Positions 24,308 through 36,541 of a stretch of DNA of 64,000 bases are shown piece by piece; positions within the stretch are counted from its first letter, which is position 1, and every line of letters starts with the position of its first letter. This stretch comes from Kalaharituber pfeilii. Taxonomy: Eukaryota > Ascomycota > Pezizomycetes > Pezizales > Pezizaceae. The notes under the pieces are model-generated. The model was not told the origin of the DNA, made no database searches, and saw only the letters and a list, made by a program, of their open reading frames with translations. The stretch lies in contig WHUZ01000010.1 of the NCBI GenBank assembly GCA_015179045.1, forward strand, positions 1,477,134 to 1,541,133, given 5' to 3'. Both the position numbers and the translations under genes were made by a program.

Positions 24308-27300
24308 ATGGCTTTCCTTTTTGGAAAGAAAAAGTCGCATATTCGCGAGGGCACCCCAATATCAAATACAAGCTCGAACCCTGCCGACAAGACACCTTCG
24401 TCTTCATTGAGCAATTCCCTTGCTACCCTAAACAGCAATGAGGCCTCATCCCCAGAAACGAAACACTCGGTACTGTCACAAACCCCGCCAACGCAGCACA
24501 TTCAGGTAATTTGTTTCTGCATGCTATATGTGATAATGTCCTGACAGCAATTACAGTCCCCACCTCAACAAACTCCCGCGAATGCGGCATTGTATCCATG
24601 GTCACACAGGCGCCTGAACCTGCCTTCTGGACAGTCTCCCTTTCCACGTTATGGCCACGCAGCGAACGGTACTGCAAGTAAAGATGGTGAAATTTACGTT
24701 ATGGGGGGACTCATAAGAACACAGCAGCCTAAAGGAGATCTCTGGCAGATGGATAGTGGCCAGCAGTTTTCTGCACTTCCTGTCAATACTCAAAGTGACG
24801 GGCCTGGGCCCAGGGTTGGACATGCTAGTTTGCTGGTTGGGAATGCGTTCATCGGTCAGTATACCAAGGAAGCCAGGCTATGCGAATTGACAGCAACTGA
24901 CTTTTGCTTAACAGTATTTGGAGGAGATACAAAATTTGATGAGAAGGATGTATTGGATGAGACATTGTATCTCTTGAATACATGTTTGATACCTTAATTC
25001 CTAAACTTATTCCTGACACGCATTAACCATACTATAGCAACCAAGCATTGGTCGAGAGTAACTCCACCTGCATATCGCCCGTGTGGGCGTTACGGTCATA
25101 CTCTGAATATACTGGGATCAAAGTTATATGTATTCGGTGGACAAGTGGATGAGAGATACTTCAATGATATGGTAGCTTTCGACCTGAATACCCTCCAGAG
25201 CCCAGGTGCGAAGTGGGAGTTACTTGTCCCAGGTGGTGAAGGCTCAGCGGATGTTCCGGCCGCAAGGACAAATCATACCATTGTGACATGGGGAGATAAA
25301 CTTTACTTGTATTTGCACACTTCTTTTGATCGATAATGGCAGACGCTGATAATGGTTAGATTTGGTGGAACCAATAACGAAAGACGCTTCAACGACGTCT
25401 GGTCATTCGACCCGCGGACAAATACCTGGGCTCAACTGGATTGTATAGGCTATATTCCGTCGCCCCGGGAAGGACATGCAGCTGCGATGGTAGGAGATGT
25501 CATGTACATCTTTGGTGGCCGCGATTCTGAAGGTTTGGACCTGGGTGATTTGGCTGCGTTCAGAATCTCTACCAAACGGTGGTATACATTCCAGAATATG
25601 GGTCCTTCTCCTTCTCCCAGATCTGGTCATTCTATGACAACCCACAACGGTAAGATTTATGTTTTGGGTGGCGAGCCATCGACACAGATACGTCCGCAGG
25701 ATCGAGCGGCCGTAAATGATGAGCTGCAGCTTGTTTATATCCTTGATACTACCAAGATCCGGTATCCGAACGACTCGACCTCCCAGCAAAGTCCTCCAGC
25801 AACCCGCAATGAACAAAGGCGGCAAAATGGAACCGCGTCAAGTGGGCCTGGTGCTAGTGATAACCGAAACAATCAGAGGCGGGCACCACCGGTTGGGAGA
25901 GAGAATAGTGCAATAACTAGCGGAATCGCACAAATGCCCCTTCAAAGTAATAACACATCCGGTGGGAGCACGAATTCTGCGGCGAAAACTTCAAGAGCGC
26001 CATATGCACAAAGCGCTTCTAGTTCTTCTCTAGGTCAAAGCCAGGCCATTCAACAGCCACAAAGGCCCAATGGTGCAACACCACCAGGCCCCCGGCCGGA
26101 GCAAAAGTCTAAGGAAAATCATGCCCCTTCACAATCTAGAGATATGGGACCTGGAGGCGACAGGAGGGGCCCACCACAAGGTCGGCCAGGGCCTGCTACT
26201 TCTTCTCCCGCAGCGGGGTCACCTATAATCGCACCGGCATTGCAAGAACGGTCACGATCACGACAGGCGAACAATGCCTCTTCTGATAATCTACCAAGCC
26301 AGCTAATTATTCAGAAACCCCAATCTTCAAAACCTCCTCTCGATACGCAGGCAGCTGTCAGTACACCCACCAAAGCTACCCTAGAAGTTAACCTAACCGA
26401 TCATGGGACTTCTCCTATCGAAGAAGTGCGCACTGAGGTCAGCTCATCAGAGGTAGAAGAATTGAAACGATTGAATGCATGGTATGCTTCGGAACTTGCA
26501 CTGGCTAGGCGAGCAGGGTATACACCGCAGGCAAATAACGGCCTTCTCGATGATAGAGGCACTGATTTTCTCCTGGATAATGATCGTCCGTTACTTGAAG
26601 CGATGATTGCTCTCAAGGGAGAGCTGTTAAAGGTTCAGGGCTCCGTTGACTCGCAGGCTGCATTAGCAGCGACAAAAATTGCAGAAGTTGAACATCAACG
26701 AGATATTGCAATATCAGAGGCTGTGTATGCTAAAGCGAAATTGGCAGCAATGGGCGGCAGCTCAGCGCCAACACCATCCCCGGGGGGTGATAAGGGCGAG
26801 AAAACTCCCGATGTAGCAACCTTGGATATAGGCAGATTCCAAGAAATGAGCCACAAACTTGCCGCAGCACTCGCTGCACAATCCGAGTTACGGATAAAAC
26901 TTGAAAATGCCACGGCAGAAGTGGAAGCGGAAAGGCGTGCTCGTCAACTGGCCGACGAGACGGCAACTGCTGCTCAGAAACGTGTATCCGAGTTGGATGA
27001 GTTCAGAAACAGGGCCGCATCGGAAATGGAAAGCCTTCGGTCACAGCTTCTTGACACTGAAAGGGAAAGTAGAGATGAGGCAGCCAAATCTGCAGAGGCA
27101 ATTGCAGAGACTCAGATTCTCAGGCTGGACAAGGAAGAGCTATTTTCCCGTCTGAAGGAAGCCCTAGATAACGAGACCGATTTGCGAAAATCACTGGATG
27201 CTCTTCAGGATGCTACAAACGCAATGAGCGAAAAATCAACTATGTTGGAAAGACAGCTGGAAGAAGACAGGGCTACCAGAGAAGAGCTCGAGAAGAAGCT

Positions 27301-28846
27301 CACTCAGCTCAAGAATGATTATGAAGAGAAAATTGCTGAGCTAGATTCTTCCAACCGGAGACTGAAGGAGGTGGAAGAATTAGCTGCAAAGTCGAGCGAG
27401 GAGGCAAGGTCCGCGCGGGCGGCGCTTGCTGCCGGTCTAAAAAGGGTCACCGAGCGAAGAGATGTTGACATAGTAGGAAGCGCAGCAAATGAGAGAGTCT
27501 CTCTCCTGAACGAACAACTCCAGGCAGCTAAAGAACTGTTGGCAAAGAGTAAGAGTCAGGCCGATGATGCCGGAGAGCGCCTTGCTCAAGCTATGCAAAG
27601 GATAGCAGGCTTGGAATATCAACAATCACAGTCAAGTAAGGACGCAATTGCATTGCGGCGCCGCATGGCAGACAGTCTCGAGGAACTGCGACGGCTTAAG
27701 CAGGAGAACACGGAGGCGAAGGCAAAGATCGCGGAGAAACAATTGGAAGTTGAAGCTACGACAACAAAATATCAAGCACTGAAGGCTATCTTGGATGAGC
27801 GGTCGATAATTACGAATGTCGCCGACAAGAGACGATCTCAGATTGTTCCCTCTCCTCTCTCTGGGACTGGAACCCCGGATCAATCCGGACGCCTACGCGA
27901 GGTGGAAGCTCAGTTAGAAGAGAGCATTCGTACCCACAGAGAATTCAAGAATACTGCCGAAATGCAGGCCCAAGAAGTTGAAAAACACTTCAGGGAGAAG
28001 CTTGAGCAACTGGAGGCAGATTATCATTCTGCCGTGCATTATGTCAGAGGAAGTGATAAGATGCTGCAACGAATGAAGGATGAGTTGAAAAAGTACAAAG
28101 CTAGAAACATTGAGTTGCAATCAGAACTTGAAGCTGCAAGGAAACATGCCGCAGAGGGCTCAAATAACAATGACTGGGAAAACGAGCGTGCTAATCTCAA
28201 CAGTCAAATTGAAGAACTGCGAGGAAAAGTCCGCGAAAGTGTGGCCGCTTTGGATCAGCATATCCGGGAATTCAAAGAACAGTTGGATACTTTGCGGGAG
28301 GAACGTGACCAGTACAAGCTCAAGACCTCGCAAATGCAAATTCAACTGCTCGATGCCAGCGAGGAGGTCAGCAACATGAGAACGACCATTGACCGATTGG
28401 AAAACGAGAATTCAGTCCTCGAAAATCGTGTTGTTGATGCGGAGCAGAAAGTTTCCCGTCTTCTGGACCACATGGAGTCTTCAGTTGATGCATACCGCCA
28501 GTCAGCTCGTGTTGATCCCAACGGGCTCAGCGATGGTGATTCTGTTCGCGACTCCTTCTACGGTGATCCCCGAACTTCAATGGCTTTGGACTCCCTAGCT
28601 ACTGAGCTGGATGCGCTGAGAAGTCACTGGGAGAATACAAATAAGACCTACAGAATGAGCACTGCGTTCGACTTCGAGAAAACACCAACTAGCGTTGAAG
28701 GGGGGGAGTTTTCAAATAGCCTTGCAAAATGGCGACAGCGGCTCGATCAACGTGATGAAGTAGAGAATGGGACCTCGGAACCGCACAGTCCGACAACTCC
28801 GACGCAGCCGCGTTTCAATGATGAATTGAAAGGTGGTGTGATATGA
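24308..28846 (+). CDS. Tea1/Kel1-like kelch-repeat cell-polarity protein
   Basis: Cell-end marker family (Tea1 in fission yeast, Kel1/2 in budding yeast, TeaA in Aspergillus), linking microtubule plus ends to polarity sites at hyphal tips. Five exons: 24308-24505, 24557-24854, 24915-24983, 25038-25308 and 25360-28846, giving 1440 residues. A short basic N-terminus (FLFGKKKSH) precedes about six kelch blades, residues 80-385, with repeats such as RYGHAANG...IYVMGG, RVGHASLLV...VFGGD, RYGHTLNILGSKLYVFGG, EGHAAAMVGDVMYIFGG and RSGHSMTTHNGKIYVLGG. A disordered Ser/Pro/Gln-rich linker follows to about residue 635. A long heptad-rich coiled coil then runs to about residue 1350 (LKKYKARNIELQSELEAARK and similar). 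Domain order and size match Tea1-type proteins. The symbol is left blank because Tea1 and Kel1 naming varies. Confidence 0.9.
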
Positions 28847-29886
28847 TGTTTGAGAATGGTGATGGGGTGAAAAAGAAGAACAGGTCGAGTGGAGGGTTTG
28901 TCTTTCAGTACGCATTTCAGCTATTCATTTCTAATTTTTTTTCCTTTCTTGGTTTCTCTTATTCATTTTTCCTGTTTACTGCTGTAGTCTCTGATTCTAA
29001 TATGGTTTGCTTGCGAAGAGTGTGATGCTTGTTTCCCATACTGTGATGTCTTCGATCTTATTTCTTCTTTTGATAGGAGCCGGTTTGTTTTCAACGATAT
29101 CCCAATTATTGTTTTAGTTTTCTTTGATACCACTTTGCTCTATTTACGTTACGTTGCTTAACATTCCTCTCTACCAACGTCTGGTAATGATTCTATTCCA
29201 TTCCTTTTATGCCTTTCAAACAGCTGGAATACCTAAGTACTCCTCGCCTGCAGGAGCTGGGACGCCGAGTATATACTCCAGGATTTTGTTTCTTACCTAT
29301 TTCGTTTTCGAGACTGACTTGATTATTACATTCTCATCCTTTTCTTTCTCTTTCTCTTACTTTCTTTTTATTTGCTTTGAGCTTCTACGACTTAGTGCTC
29401 AGACTGAAATTGACAGATAATGTATATAGACTTATATTGGCACGTGACTGGGATGGCAGAAAGCGGGAAATGGCCAAATCAAATGATGGTACTTTTCATC
29501 CATATACAAGCTGAGCGTCTAGTGCAGTGCTTATGAAATCAAACAATCCATATGATAGCAGTTATTGAGTCATGATCTTATGTTCAGAAAATCCACTCAA
29601 TTATGCAATTTTTTTATACTGCTATCTCTCCACTTTTACATCTGAAAGCTGTGACACTCTGCACTACATCGGAAGTGTTCTAACATAAAATGCCCTGAGA
29701 TGAGACTAGGATCCAGATTTGGTTATGATATTTAACATCCGACCCCACCTTGTATGCTGAGTAAGCGAGGATCAAAAGAGTCACACTCTCACCACCTACA
29801 ATACACTACGCAGCAGAGCTCACCAATAAAGCACCCTCCTCGTAATTGAACGTTTTTGTCTTCATAACACCAAGAAATAGCTCATT
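28847..29886. other. Intergenic region, kelch gene 3' flank and AspRS promoter
   Basis: T-rich and AT-rich sequence with open frames that encode only hydrophobic low-complexity peptides (29124-29420). It presumably contains the 3' UTR of the kelch gene and the promoter of the tRNA-synthetase gene. No repeat or RNA gene was recognised. Confidence 0.45.
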
Positions 29887-31727
29887 ATGTCTCCCTCTGA
29901 ATTACCTGTTGGGATCCCAGGCCCTTCGAACGAAGAATCTAAGCCTGAACAAGTCGTTCTAGGGTAAGTGGTCATTAACCCCACTATGCAGAATCGATGC
30001 CTGCCGCAAGCCCCGCTATCCCTCACTTCTCACATATAACGACACTAACTGCTGGATATAGAGAGGATGGCAAACCACTTTCCAAATCCGCTCTTAAAAA
30101 GCTCGCCAAAGAAAAAGAAAAGGCCGAACGCGCCGCAAAACGCCTTGAAGCAGAAGCTGCAGCGAAGGCCGAACGCGAAGCCGCTAACATCGACCATGCC
30201 ACGGCCAACTACGGCAATGTCCGTATGATTCAGTCGACAGAACGCACCGGTGTCCCACGGGTCAAGATCGCGGAGCTCACTATCGCAGATGAAGGGAAGA
30301 AGGTACTATTCCGAGCCCGAATGCAAAACGCTAGGGCCCAGGGGAATAAGATGTGTTTTATGGAGCTGAGACAGCAGCTACACTCCATTCAGGCACTGGT
30401 TGTAGCAAATGAGGAGGGCACAGTGAGTAAGCAGATGGTGAAGTGGGCAGCAGGGATCAATCTCGAGTCGATTGTACTCGTGGAAGGTACTGTTGCGAGG
30501 GTCTCAGAGCCTGTCAAGTCGGCGTCTATAACCGATATCGAGATCCATGTTTCGAAGGCCCACGTTCTCTCGGAGGCGGAACCACAATTGCCAATTTTGT
30601 TCAGTGATGCATCAAGACCTGAGCTAAAGGAGGGAGAAGAGGAGGATGTGAATGCGCCCACGGTCAAGTTGGCCACGAGGCTTGATAACAGGGTGATTGA
30701 TCTCCGTACGTTGGCCAACCAGGCTATATTCCGCATTCAATCTGGAGTGTGTACGCTCTTCCGCGAGTTCCTGCTCAAGGAAGGGTTTGTCGAAACACAT
30801 ACCCCGAAGCTCATTGGTGCAGCTTCTGAGGGAGGCGCCAACGTCTTTAAAGTTACTTACTTCAACCGAAACGCATTCCTTGCACAGTCGCCGCAGATGT
30901 ACAAGCAAATGCTTATTGCCGGAGACTTCGAGCGGGTCTTTGAGATTGCCCCTGTGTTTAGGGCTGAGAATTCGCAGACACATAGGCACATGACTGAGGT
31001 ACGTCATTTTTTTGGTCTCGTATTCTCGTAGTTAGCACTAACAATTCTCTCCAAGTTTACTGGTCTCGATTTGGAAATGGCCTTCGAAGAACACTACCAT
31101 GAAGTCCTCGACCTCCTCGAATCCCTCTTCCTCTACATCTTCGAGGGCCTCCGAACCCGCTTCTCCACCGAGGTCTCCATCGTCCGTAAACAGTACCCCG
31201 TCGAAGAATTCTCGTTCCCTCCTCGAGGCACTCGAGTTCCTCGCCTCACATTCTCCGAAGGCATTGCTCTCCTCCGCACCATTCCCGGCAAAGAAGACCT
31301 TCCCGATGATGAAGACCTCAGCACAGAAAATGAACGAATCCTCGGTGGCCTTGTTAAGCAGAAATATAACACCGATTTCTACATCCTTGACAAGTTCCCC
31401 CTCTCGGTTCGTCCGTTCTACACAATGCCGGACCCAGAGAATCCAAGGTTCTCAAATAGTTACGACTTCTTCATGCGCGGCGAAGAAATTCTGTCTGGTG
31501 CGCAGCGAGTCCACGATGCGAAGTTCCAGCAGGAGAGGATGAAGGCAATGGGTATCGATCCGGAAGGGCCAGGAATGCAGGACTATGTGGATGCATTTAG
31601 GTACGGCGTGCCGCCGCATGCGGGAGGCGGGATTGGATTGGAAAGAGTGGTGTTCTTGTGGCTGGGGCTGGGGAACATTCGGAAAGCGAGTGCGTTCCCG
31701 AGAGATCCGAATAGGTTGCGACCGTAG
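29887..31727 (+). CDS. DPS1: Cytosolic aspartyl-tRNA synthetase
   Basis: Class II synthetase that charges tRNA-Asp. Three exons: 29887-29963, 30062-30998 and 31056-31727, giving 561 residues. The N-terminal Lys/Ala-rich helix (residues about 30-65, [20 protein letters not shown]) is the tRNA-binding extension usual in fungal cytosolic enzymes. An OB-fold anticodon domain follows ([20 protein letters not shown]). The catalytic core shows [11 protein letters not shown], motif 2 ([15 protein letters not shown], completed across the second intron) and motif 3 ([20 protein letters not shown]), and ends [12 protein letters not shown], the typical C-terminus. The start ATG precedes a short non-conserved first exon whose splice keeps frame. 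Confidence 0.95.
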
Positions 31728-33692
31728 AGGAGATATAGAGATAGAAATAGACCTGGTATGGCGGTTACATGATTATGAATTTTTCTGTTTATGATGCATT
31801 TTATGTATGGCTACAATTCCTGTGACAGCAGTGGTGGTGGGGTACTGCTGCGGTCGGAAAAAGCTATCCAGAGGGGAAAGAATTTGCGTTTGGCTGGGAA
31901 TAAACAAATATCTAGAGGCTATCTGAGACTTGGATTATAAGGAGACAAAAAGTATTAAAGGTGGGTCAATGTCGGTTCTCATCCGGCAAAAGTTTCATGA
32001 CAGATCTCCTCGCGCTTGTGCTTTCCTCCATATCTCACATCATAGATACGTAAGTACGTATGTGGAAACCTCCCTCAATTCTCTATTCACCCCTGGCAAG
32101 GTAACCATCCGGTCTGACCTCATCTTATCAATAATCTTGACCTTTTGGGTTAGGTACTTAAATACTCCGTACTCGAGTACCTCCTGGCTTTTCGGTTATC
32201 TCAACCTCGCCCCCTTTGCGTCAAGGGGGCGAAAGCGAGAGAGGAACGTGCACGGGCTCGTGCACGTGTATACGCTGGGTGTGGTGTATGGGGAAGGAGG
32301 GTATGGATGCGGAGTTTGTCAGGGGACTGGGGCGGGGAACGGGGACGTGCAAAAAAAAAAAAAAAAAAGGCTTGATTTTGATTGCGCTCTGACCTACCAA
32401 CGCACGAAGAAACGGGGAATAACTACGTAGAGTGTTTGCTGGAGTAAGAAAGTAAGCTGTTGGTAAAGAGGCACTTACTCAGGAATATGGGTCTTTGTTG
32501 TACCCAATACTTTCTGAACGGGCAAGTATATACTGAGAGTCTATACATCCCTTCGTTATATTGGGTAGCCGACGAGAGTTGGTGTGTAAGTATACCAGTA
32601 TGATACTATAAAATATATACTACTATAACCTCTGGGCACGAGATTAAATACTTTAGCTTACGTTCTCAACGGACATACAGAGTATTTGATTACTTACCTT
32701 TTGCTCTTATCTCTTGATCAAGTTTTTTGATTTAAAAAAAAAAATAAAGATAAAAAAAAAAAATGCTGCTGTTCCATTTCCGAATAGATGTATCTTAAGT
32801 AACGAAGGTTATTTACCAGTACTGCAGAGTCCTCTAGCCCTATATCAAACCCACACACCAGAACTGACATACCGCATACCACGCACACACGCAACGAGGT
32901 ATTTGCCGTGCAATATCGAGACCGCAAACGCAGCTGCAAGCATCGCAAATCGTTATTGGAAAGAGAAAAAAAAAAAAAAAAAAAAAAAAAAAGATAGATA
33001 GCTCGGGGAAAGCGAGCGGGCGCCGGCTGCAGTGAATTGAGCCTTTTTTTTTCTGTATGTATATATGTTACTCTACATGTGGCTTGATAGGTTATCATAC
33101 CGGTATCCTGAAGCATCTACCTTGGTGGGCAAAGTACTCGAGTACAGTGCAGGTGATCAGCGACGACGGCGGGGCGGTGGGAGCTAAGGTAGCCTTTTTC
33201 GAGGATAGTGTTGATTTGAATTGCAGAAAAGGCAAAAAAAGATGCAAGGAAGAAAAAGTTGGACGAAAGGAAAAAATTGATGCAATAATAATTACATAAA
33301 ATTTTATAGCCAAAGGGCCAAATAAAGCAAGAACGGGAGTATTCTCCGGTTTGTAGAAATAAAGAGAGTAACCCTACTTGCAGTAGCACATCTATGCGCA
33401 TATCATACATTTACCAGCGTTCAAATAAACAAAAGCAGTTGTAGGGATTTATGTGGAGTTTGAGAAATGGTTATATTAGATGTTAATGAGAATTTAAGAT
33501 TATCACACGTGGGGGCTGCCCCCCGGACCTCACATTAGAGTACCTGGCTTCATGGTGCTTTCGCTACCTCATGATACTTTTCATACTTTTCATCTCTCTA
33601 ATTGTTCTTGGTAACCTCTCAATAAAGGCAAACGCCTTCCATTCCCTCTAGCAAGTAATAAACTCAAGTATATATTAAAAAAAAAAAAATAG
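31728..33692. other. Repeat-rich intergenic region with homopolymer tracts
   Basis: A/T homopolymers are frequent (32351-32368, 32733-32762, about 32967-32992). A perfect hairpin with 9-bp arms ACGTGCACG and CGTGCACGT lies at 32246-32267. GGGGGCTGCCCCCC, near 33510, is another short palindrome. Overlapping short frames on both strands carry Lys or Phe runs from the homopolymers. No gene is supported. Confidence 0.4.
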
Positions 33693-33695
33693 AAA

Positions 33696-33774
<79 letters not shown>

Positions 33775-33777
33775 ATA
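33693..33777. repeat. (AAAT)n microsatellite, about 21 copies
   Basis: An uninterrupted tetranucleotide array of AAAT/ATAA runs from about 33693 to 33777, preceded by an A-run at 33676-33689. Shorter AAAT and TTAA tracts follow at 33807-33840. An adjoining A-run and A-rich microsatellite can mark the tail of an old retroposon, but no element body was identified. Confidence 0.9.
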
Positions 33778-33873
33778 TGAGGCCTTGGCGTTTGTTTTCT
33801 GATTGAAATAAATAAATAATTAATTAATTAATTAAATAAAAATCACATCATTTCTTGCCAGCTTTCATACCTC

Positions 33874-34156
33874 TCATATATGATGTACCTCATCTCTAAC
33901 CACCGAGCGAACTTTCCTAATATTATTAAAGTTGTTCTTGAACGTTTCAGCTCCAGTCGCAGGTTTCGAGTTTTCCAACTCGGCTTTGGTTTTCTGCTCT
34001 GATGCGGAGATATCTTTGGTCTTCGGTAGATTATTCATTTCCATGTCGTCAACCGTAACTTTATAGCCCAGCTATAGACACGGATATGTCAGCTAAACAA
34101 CTGAGTCTACTCAAGAAACATACTGTGCTAAAACAAAGCAGCAGAGTCCCGCTCAT
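33874..34156 (-). CDS. Possible small two-exon gene, unknown product
   Basis: Exon 1 (34156-34124, 11 codons, MSGTLLLCFST) ends at a GTATGT donor. Exon 2 (34071-33874) begins after TGTCTATAG and reads LGYKVTVDDMEMNNLPKTKD, continuing to VRSVVRDEVHHI and TGA. Together they make 76 residues in one frame, with a 52-nt intron of normal fungal size. The exon 2 composition (Lys/Glu/Asn/Ser-rich, few rare residues) looks like protein. I recognise no family. It sits in repeat-rich DNA, so it could also be the last exons of a decayed gene or mobile-element ORF. Confidence 0.3.
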
Positions 34157-34389
34157 AAATGTTATAAGTGTCTTGATCCGTTTTTATTGTAAGATTTAAC
34201 ATTTGAGATATCCTTTTTACTTCGAGTTACTATTTTATATCGGGAAACGATCGCCTACCTAGAAACGACGCGCATCTTGGCATGCCTCATGAGAAACCAT
34301 TTTCATAATATCTTTGGCAACTTAGATGCCAGTAACATCAAATAAAGTGATATAGATACAATGATGTCAGGACAACATTATCTACATAT

Positions 34390-34700
34390 TCTATTGCCTA
34401 TATTCAATGTCAAGCTCCTGCTATATCAATAAATATGTCAACAGGTCAATTTAACCCCCCTCCCTCTTACGCTCCTACATATTGCCAGTTAAATAGTACT
34501 AACATCTATGCTCTTATAGCTGCTGTTACTCACTAATGGCCATAGTATATGGTGGCATATGCTATAGGGGGGTAGGATACTTCAAGCTCTATTCGCAAGG
34601 CTAAAAGTGAGCAATTGCAGCAACTGTAGCTGTACCAATTTATACTTAGTTATAATAAATAGAAGGTACCGAGGCTGAACATACTGTTATACACTCTACA
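34390..34700 (-). repeat. Diverged inverted copy of the 36.25-36.54 kb element
   Basis: Read on the minus strand, this stretch resembles 36250-36540 on the plus strand. Shared segments, in the same order, are GCCT(T/C)GCGAATAGAGCT followed by AAGT, then CATATGC, then a CATATACTAT(A/G)GCCATTA block, then GAGG...GGGGGG, then TATTGATATAGCA. Substitutions and small gaps are common, so the copies are old. It carries no intact frame. Confidence 0.55.
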
Positions 34701-35356
34701 ACTGCTTACAAGATTGATATAGGGCTATCTACACCTTTAGACCATCCTAGTTTACCAGTTGAAGATGATATACTCATTCCCAGCTGATATCTCTAAGAGG
34801 ATAAGACATGCAGTCAAGCGGACTCCTCTAGCAAAAACCCTCACAGCTCAACCAAAATTGCACGAATATGAATTCTGAGAAAAGATTTGGATTCCCTGAT
34901 GTTTACTTATGTAACCCACCATTTTTCCTTGATTTTTTTGCTCTTCTAATAATTTTTTTGTGATTTTATCCGTGTCGAATAGTACTGACAGGTGATACAA
35001 TGGATGCTCGGATACATGTCTCATGATTTATGGCAGCCGCTGTCTCACATGAGCCGCAGCTCCCTCGAGCTCTGTATTGATACCCCTAATAGCAATACTC
35101 TCGAACTGGTTTGCTGCTGTCAAACCTCAGATTTGCTTCCTAAACCGAATTACCATTTTAGATATGCCCTCAGCTCGCCGCTCGCAACCCCCGGGCCCAG
35201 ATATGCCCCTCAAACCGGCTCGCTGCACACAATCCCTGCCTGCAGATATACCCCCAGGTCCGAATATACCCTCCAAACCAGTTCACCACCGCTCTCAACA
35301 CTCTAAGTTAAAGTTAAAGTCAGTTGCTGAAGTACTGGCAGTTGTGTAGGCGGCCA

Positions 35357-35447
35357 GTGGAGCGCGCGAAAATACGAAAAATGCACGCGCATACGAAATG
35401 CGCTTATGCAATGCAAGCGATATGTGAGCCGACGCTGGCAGGTGGCT
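35357..35447 (+). repeat. Long direct repeat, copy 1 (left flank of LINE-like insert)
   Basis: The sequence starting GTGGAGCGCGCGAAAA and including GCGCATACGAAATGCGC and GTGAGCCGACGC recurs at 35691-35778 with substitutions. It ends just before the T-run that begins the LINE-like insert. It may be one half of a long target-site duplication or one unit of an older tandem repeat. Confidence 0.7.
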
Positions 35448-35454
35448 GTTATGA

Positions 35455-35690
35455 TTTTTTTTTTTTTTTATTTCATTAATCGCATGCCGCCCTATGGGCT
35501 ATGGCGATGTTTAAGTACATAGAATAGGAAAGTAGAAAATGTATGTAGAAACCCTTACTCCTTCCCTGCCCACTCGAGAATCTCCGCCAAGTTCTTTTCC
35601 TTGTCTAACTGTCTTATACCTTCCGCTCCTCCCCATTTTTTTCCCCAAACGGTGCAATTTATGAGTTCACCGCGACTGTAGTATGGAGCT
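35455..35690 (-). mobile_element. 5'-truncated non-LTR retrotransposon (LINE) 3' end
   Basis: On the minus strand a reading frame ends WGGAEGIRQLDKEKNLAEIL and EWAGKE before TAG at 35557-35555. About 45 bases of 3' UTR follow, then a conserved tail CATCGCCATAGCCCATAGGG continuing to CGATTAATGAAAT and an A-run (T-run at 35455-35469 on the plus strand). The same tail recurs on the opposite strand at 61893-61957. A short C-terminal frame, a short 3' UTR and poly(A) are the expected 3' end of a Tad-like LINE. The match to LINE protein is weak; the shared poly(A)-ended tail is the stronger evidence. Confidence 0.5.
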
Positions 35691-35778
35691 GGTGGAGCGC
35701 GCGAAAAATGTGAAAAATGCAAGCGCATACGAAATGCGCATATACGACGCAAGCAGCAAGTGATATGCGAGCCGACGC
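35691..35778 (+). repeat. Long direct repeat, copy 2 (right flank of LINE-like insert)
   Basis: Imperfect direct copy of 35357-35447. It begins GTGGAGCGCGCGAAAA exactly where the LINE-like sequence stops and contains the same GCGCATACGAAATGCGC block and a GCGAGCCGACGC end. The position on both sides of a poly(A)-ended insert suggests target-site duplication, although 80 bases or more would be long and the copies have diverged. Confidence 0.7.
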
Positions 35779-35978
35779 GGCATCGCAATCGCACAAATGA
35801 GTGCTATATGAGCTACGCAGAAGACTAGCGAGGATCACTACTGAAGTGTTTTTTTGGCCTGGCAGACAGTAACTCTCTGCGTTTACCACCTCCATTACAA
35901 ACTCGGAGTCAAGGTTGGAAAAAACTATCATTTGGATGAGTCCTGGATCGAAATTATCTCATTGCTCGACTACGACAG

Positions 35979-36440
35979 TTGGAGGGTCAGAAAAATGTGA
36001 ATGATTGTCATATTGACCTTGATTCGGACTCTAATAACTCTCCTGAGTCTTCTGTAGATGGTCCGAACCAAAGTACTCCAACAGATAGGCTTACTACTAA
36101 TATACTAGAAGTTAAGGGGGGGGGGTCAACTACTAGTGGGAAAAGAGGAAAACGGCAGGCTAGAGGGCAAGGGAGTGGTAAAAGGGGACGAACTAGGGCT
36201 GCAAAAGATACAGACAATAAGATAGTAGTAAAGTCAACAGCGTTATCTGGAGCTACTGACTCTCAGCCACCACCACCCCCTCCTTCGACACTTGAGGAAA
36301 TAATTCAGCAAATGCAGCAGCTGCAGCAGCTAGTTTCAGGCCTCGCGAATAGAGCTGTAAGTTATTCTAGCCTATATTGCATATGCTATCATATACTATA
36401 GCCATTAATGACTAACTCTTACTATAGGAAAGATAGATAT
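35979..36440 (+). pseudogene. Element-associated reading frame of unknown type
   Basis: A frame of 140 codons from 35979 encodes an Asp/Ser-rich start (DLDSDSNNSPESSVDG), a Lys/Arg/Gly-rich basic segment (GKRGKRQARGQGSGKRGRTR), a Pro run and a Gln-rich helix (LEEIIQQMQQLQQLVSGLAN). A GTAAGT donor at about 36357 and a CTAAC...CTATAG acceptor near 36428 flank an apparent intron, after which a stop follows within three codons. The 3' half has a diverged inverted copy at 34390-34700. I infer a mobile-element ORF fragment; I do not recognise the family. Confidence 0.4.
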
Positions 36441-36541
36441 AGACCTATTGATAGATAATATGCAGGAGGTTGAGGAGGGGGGTGGTAATTTAATATCATT
36501 AATGCATATATTGATATAGCAAGTGAACTATTGTTGACAGA

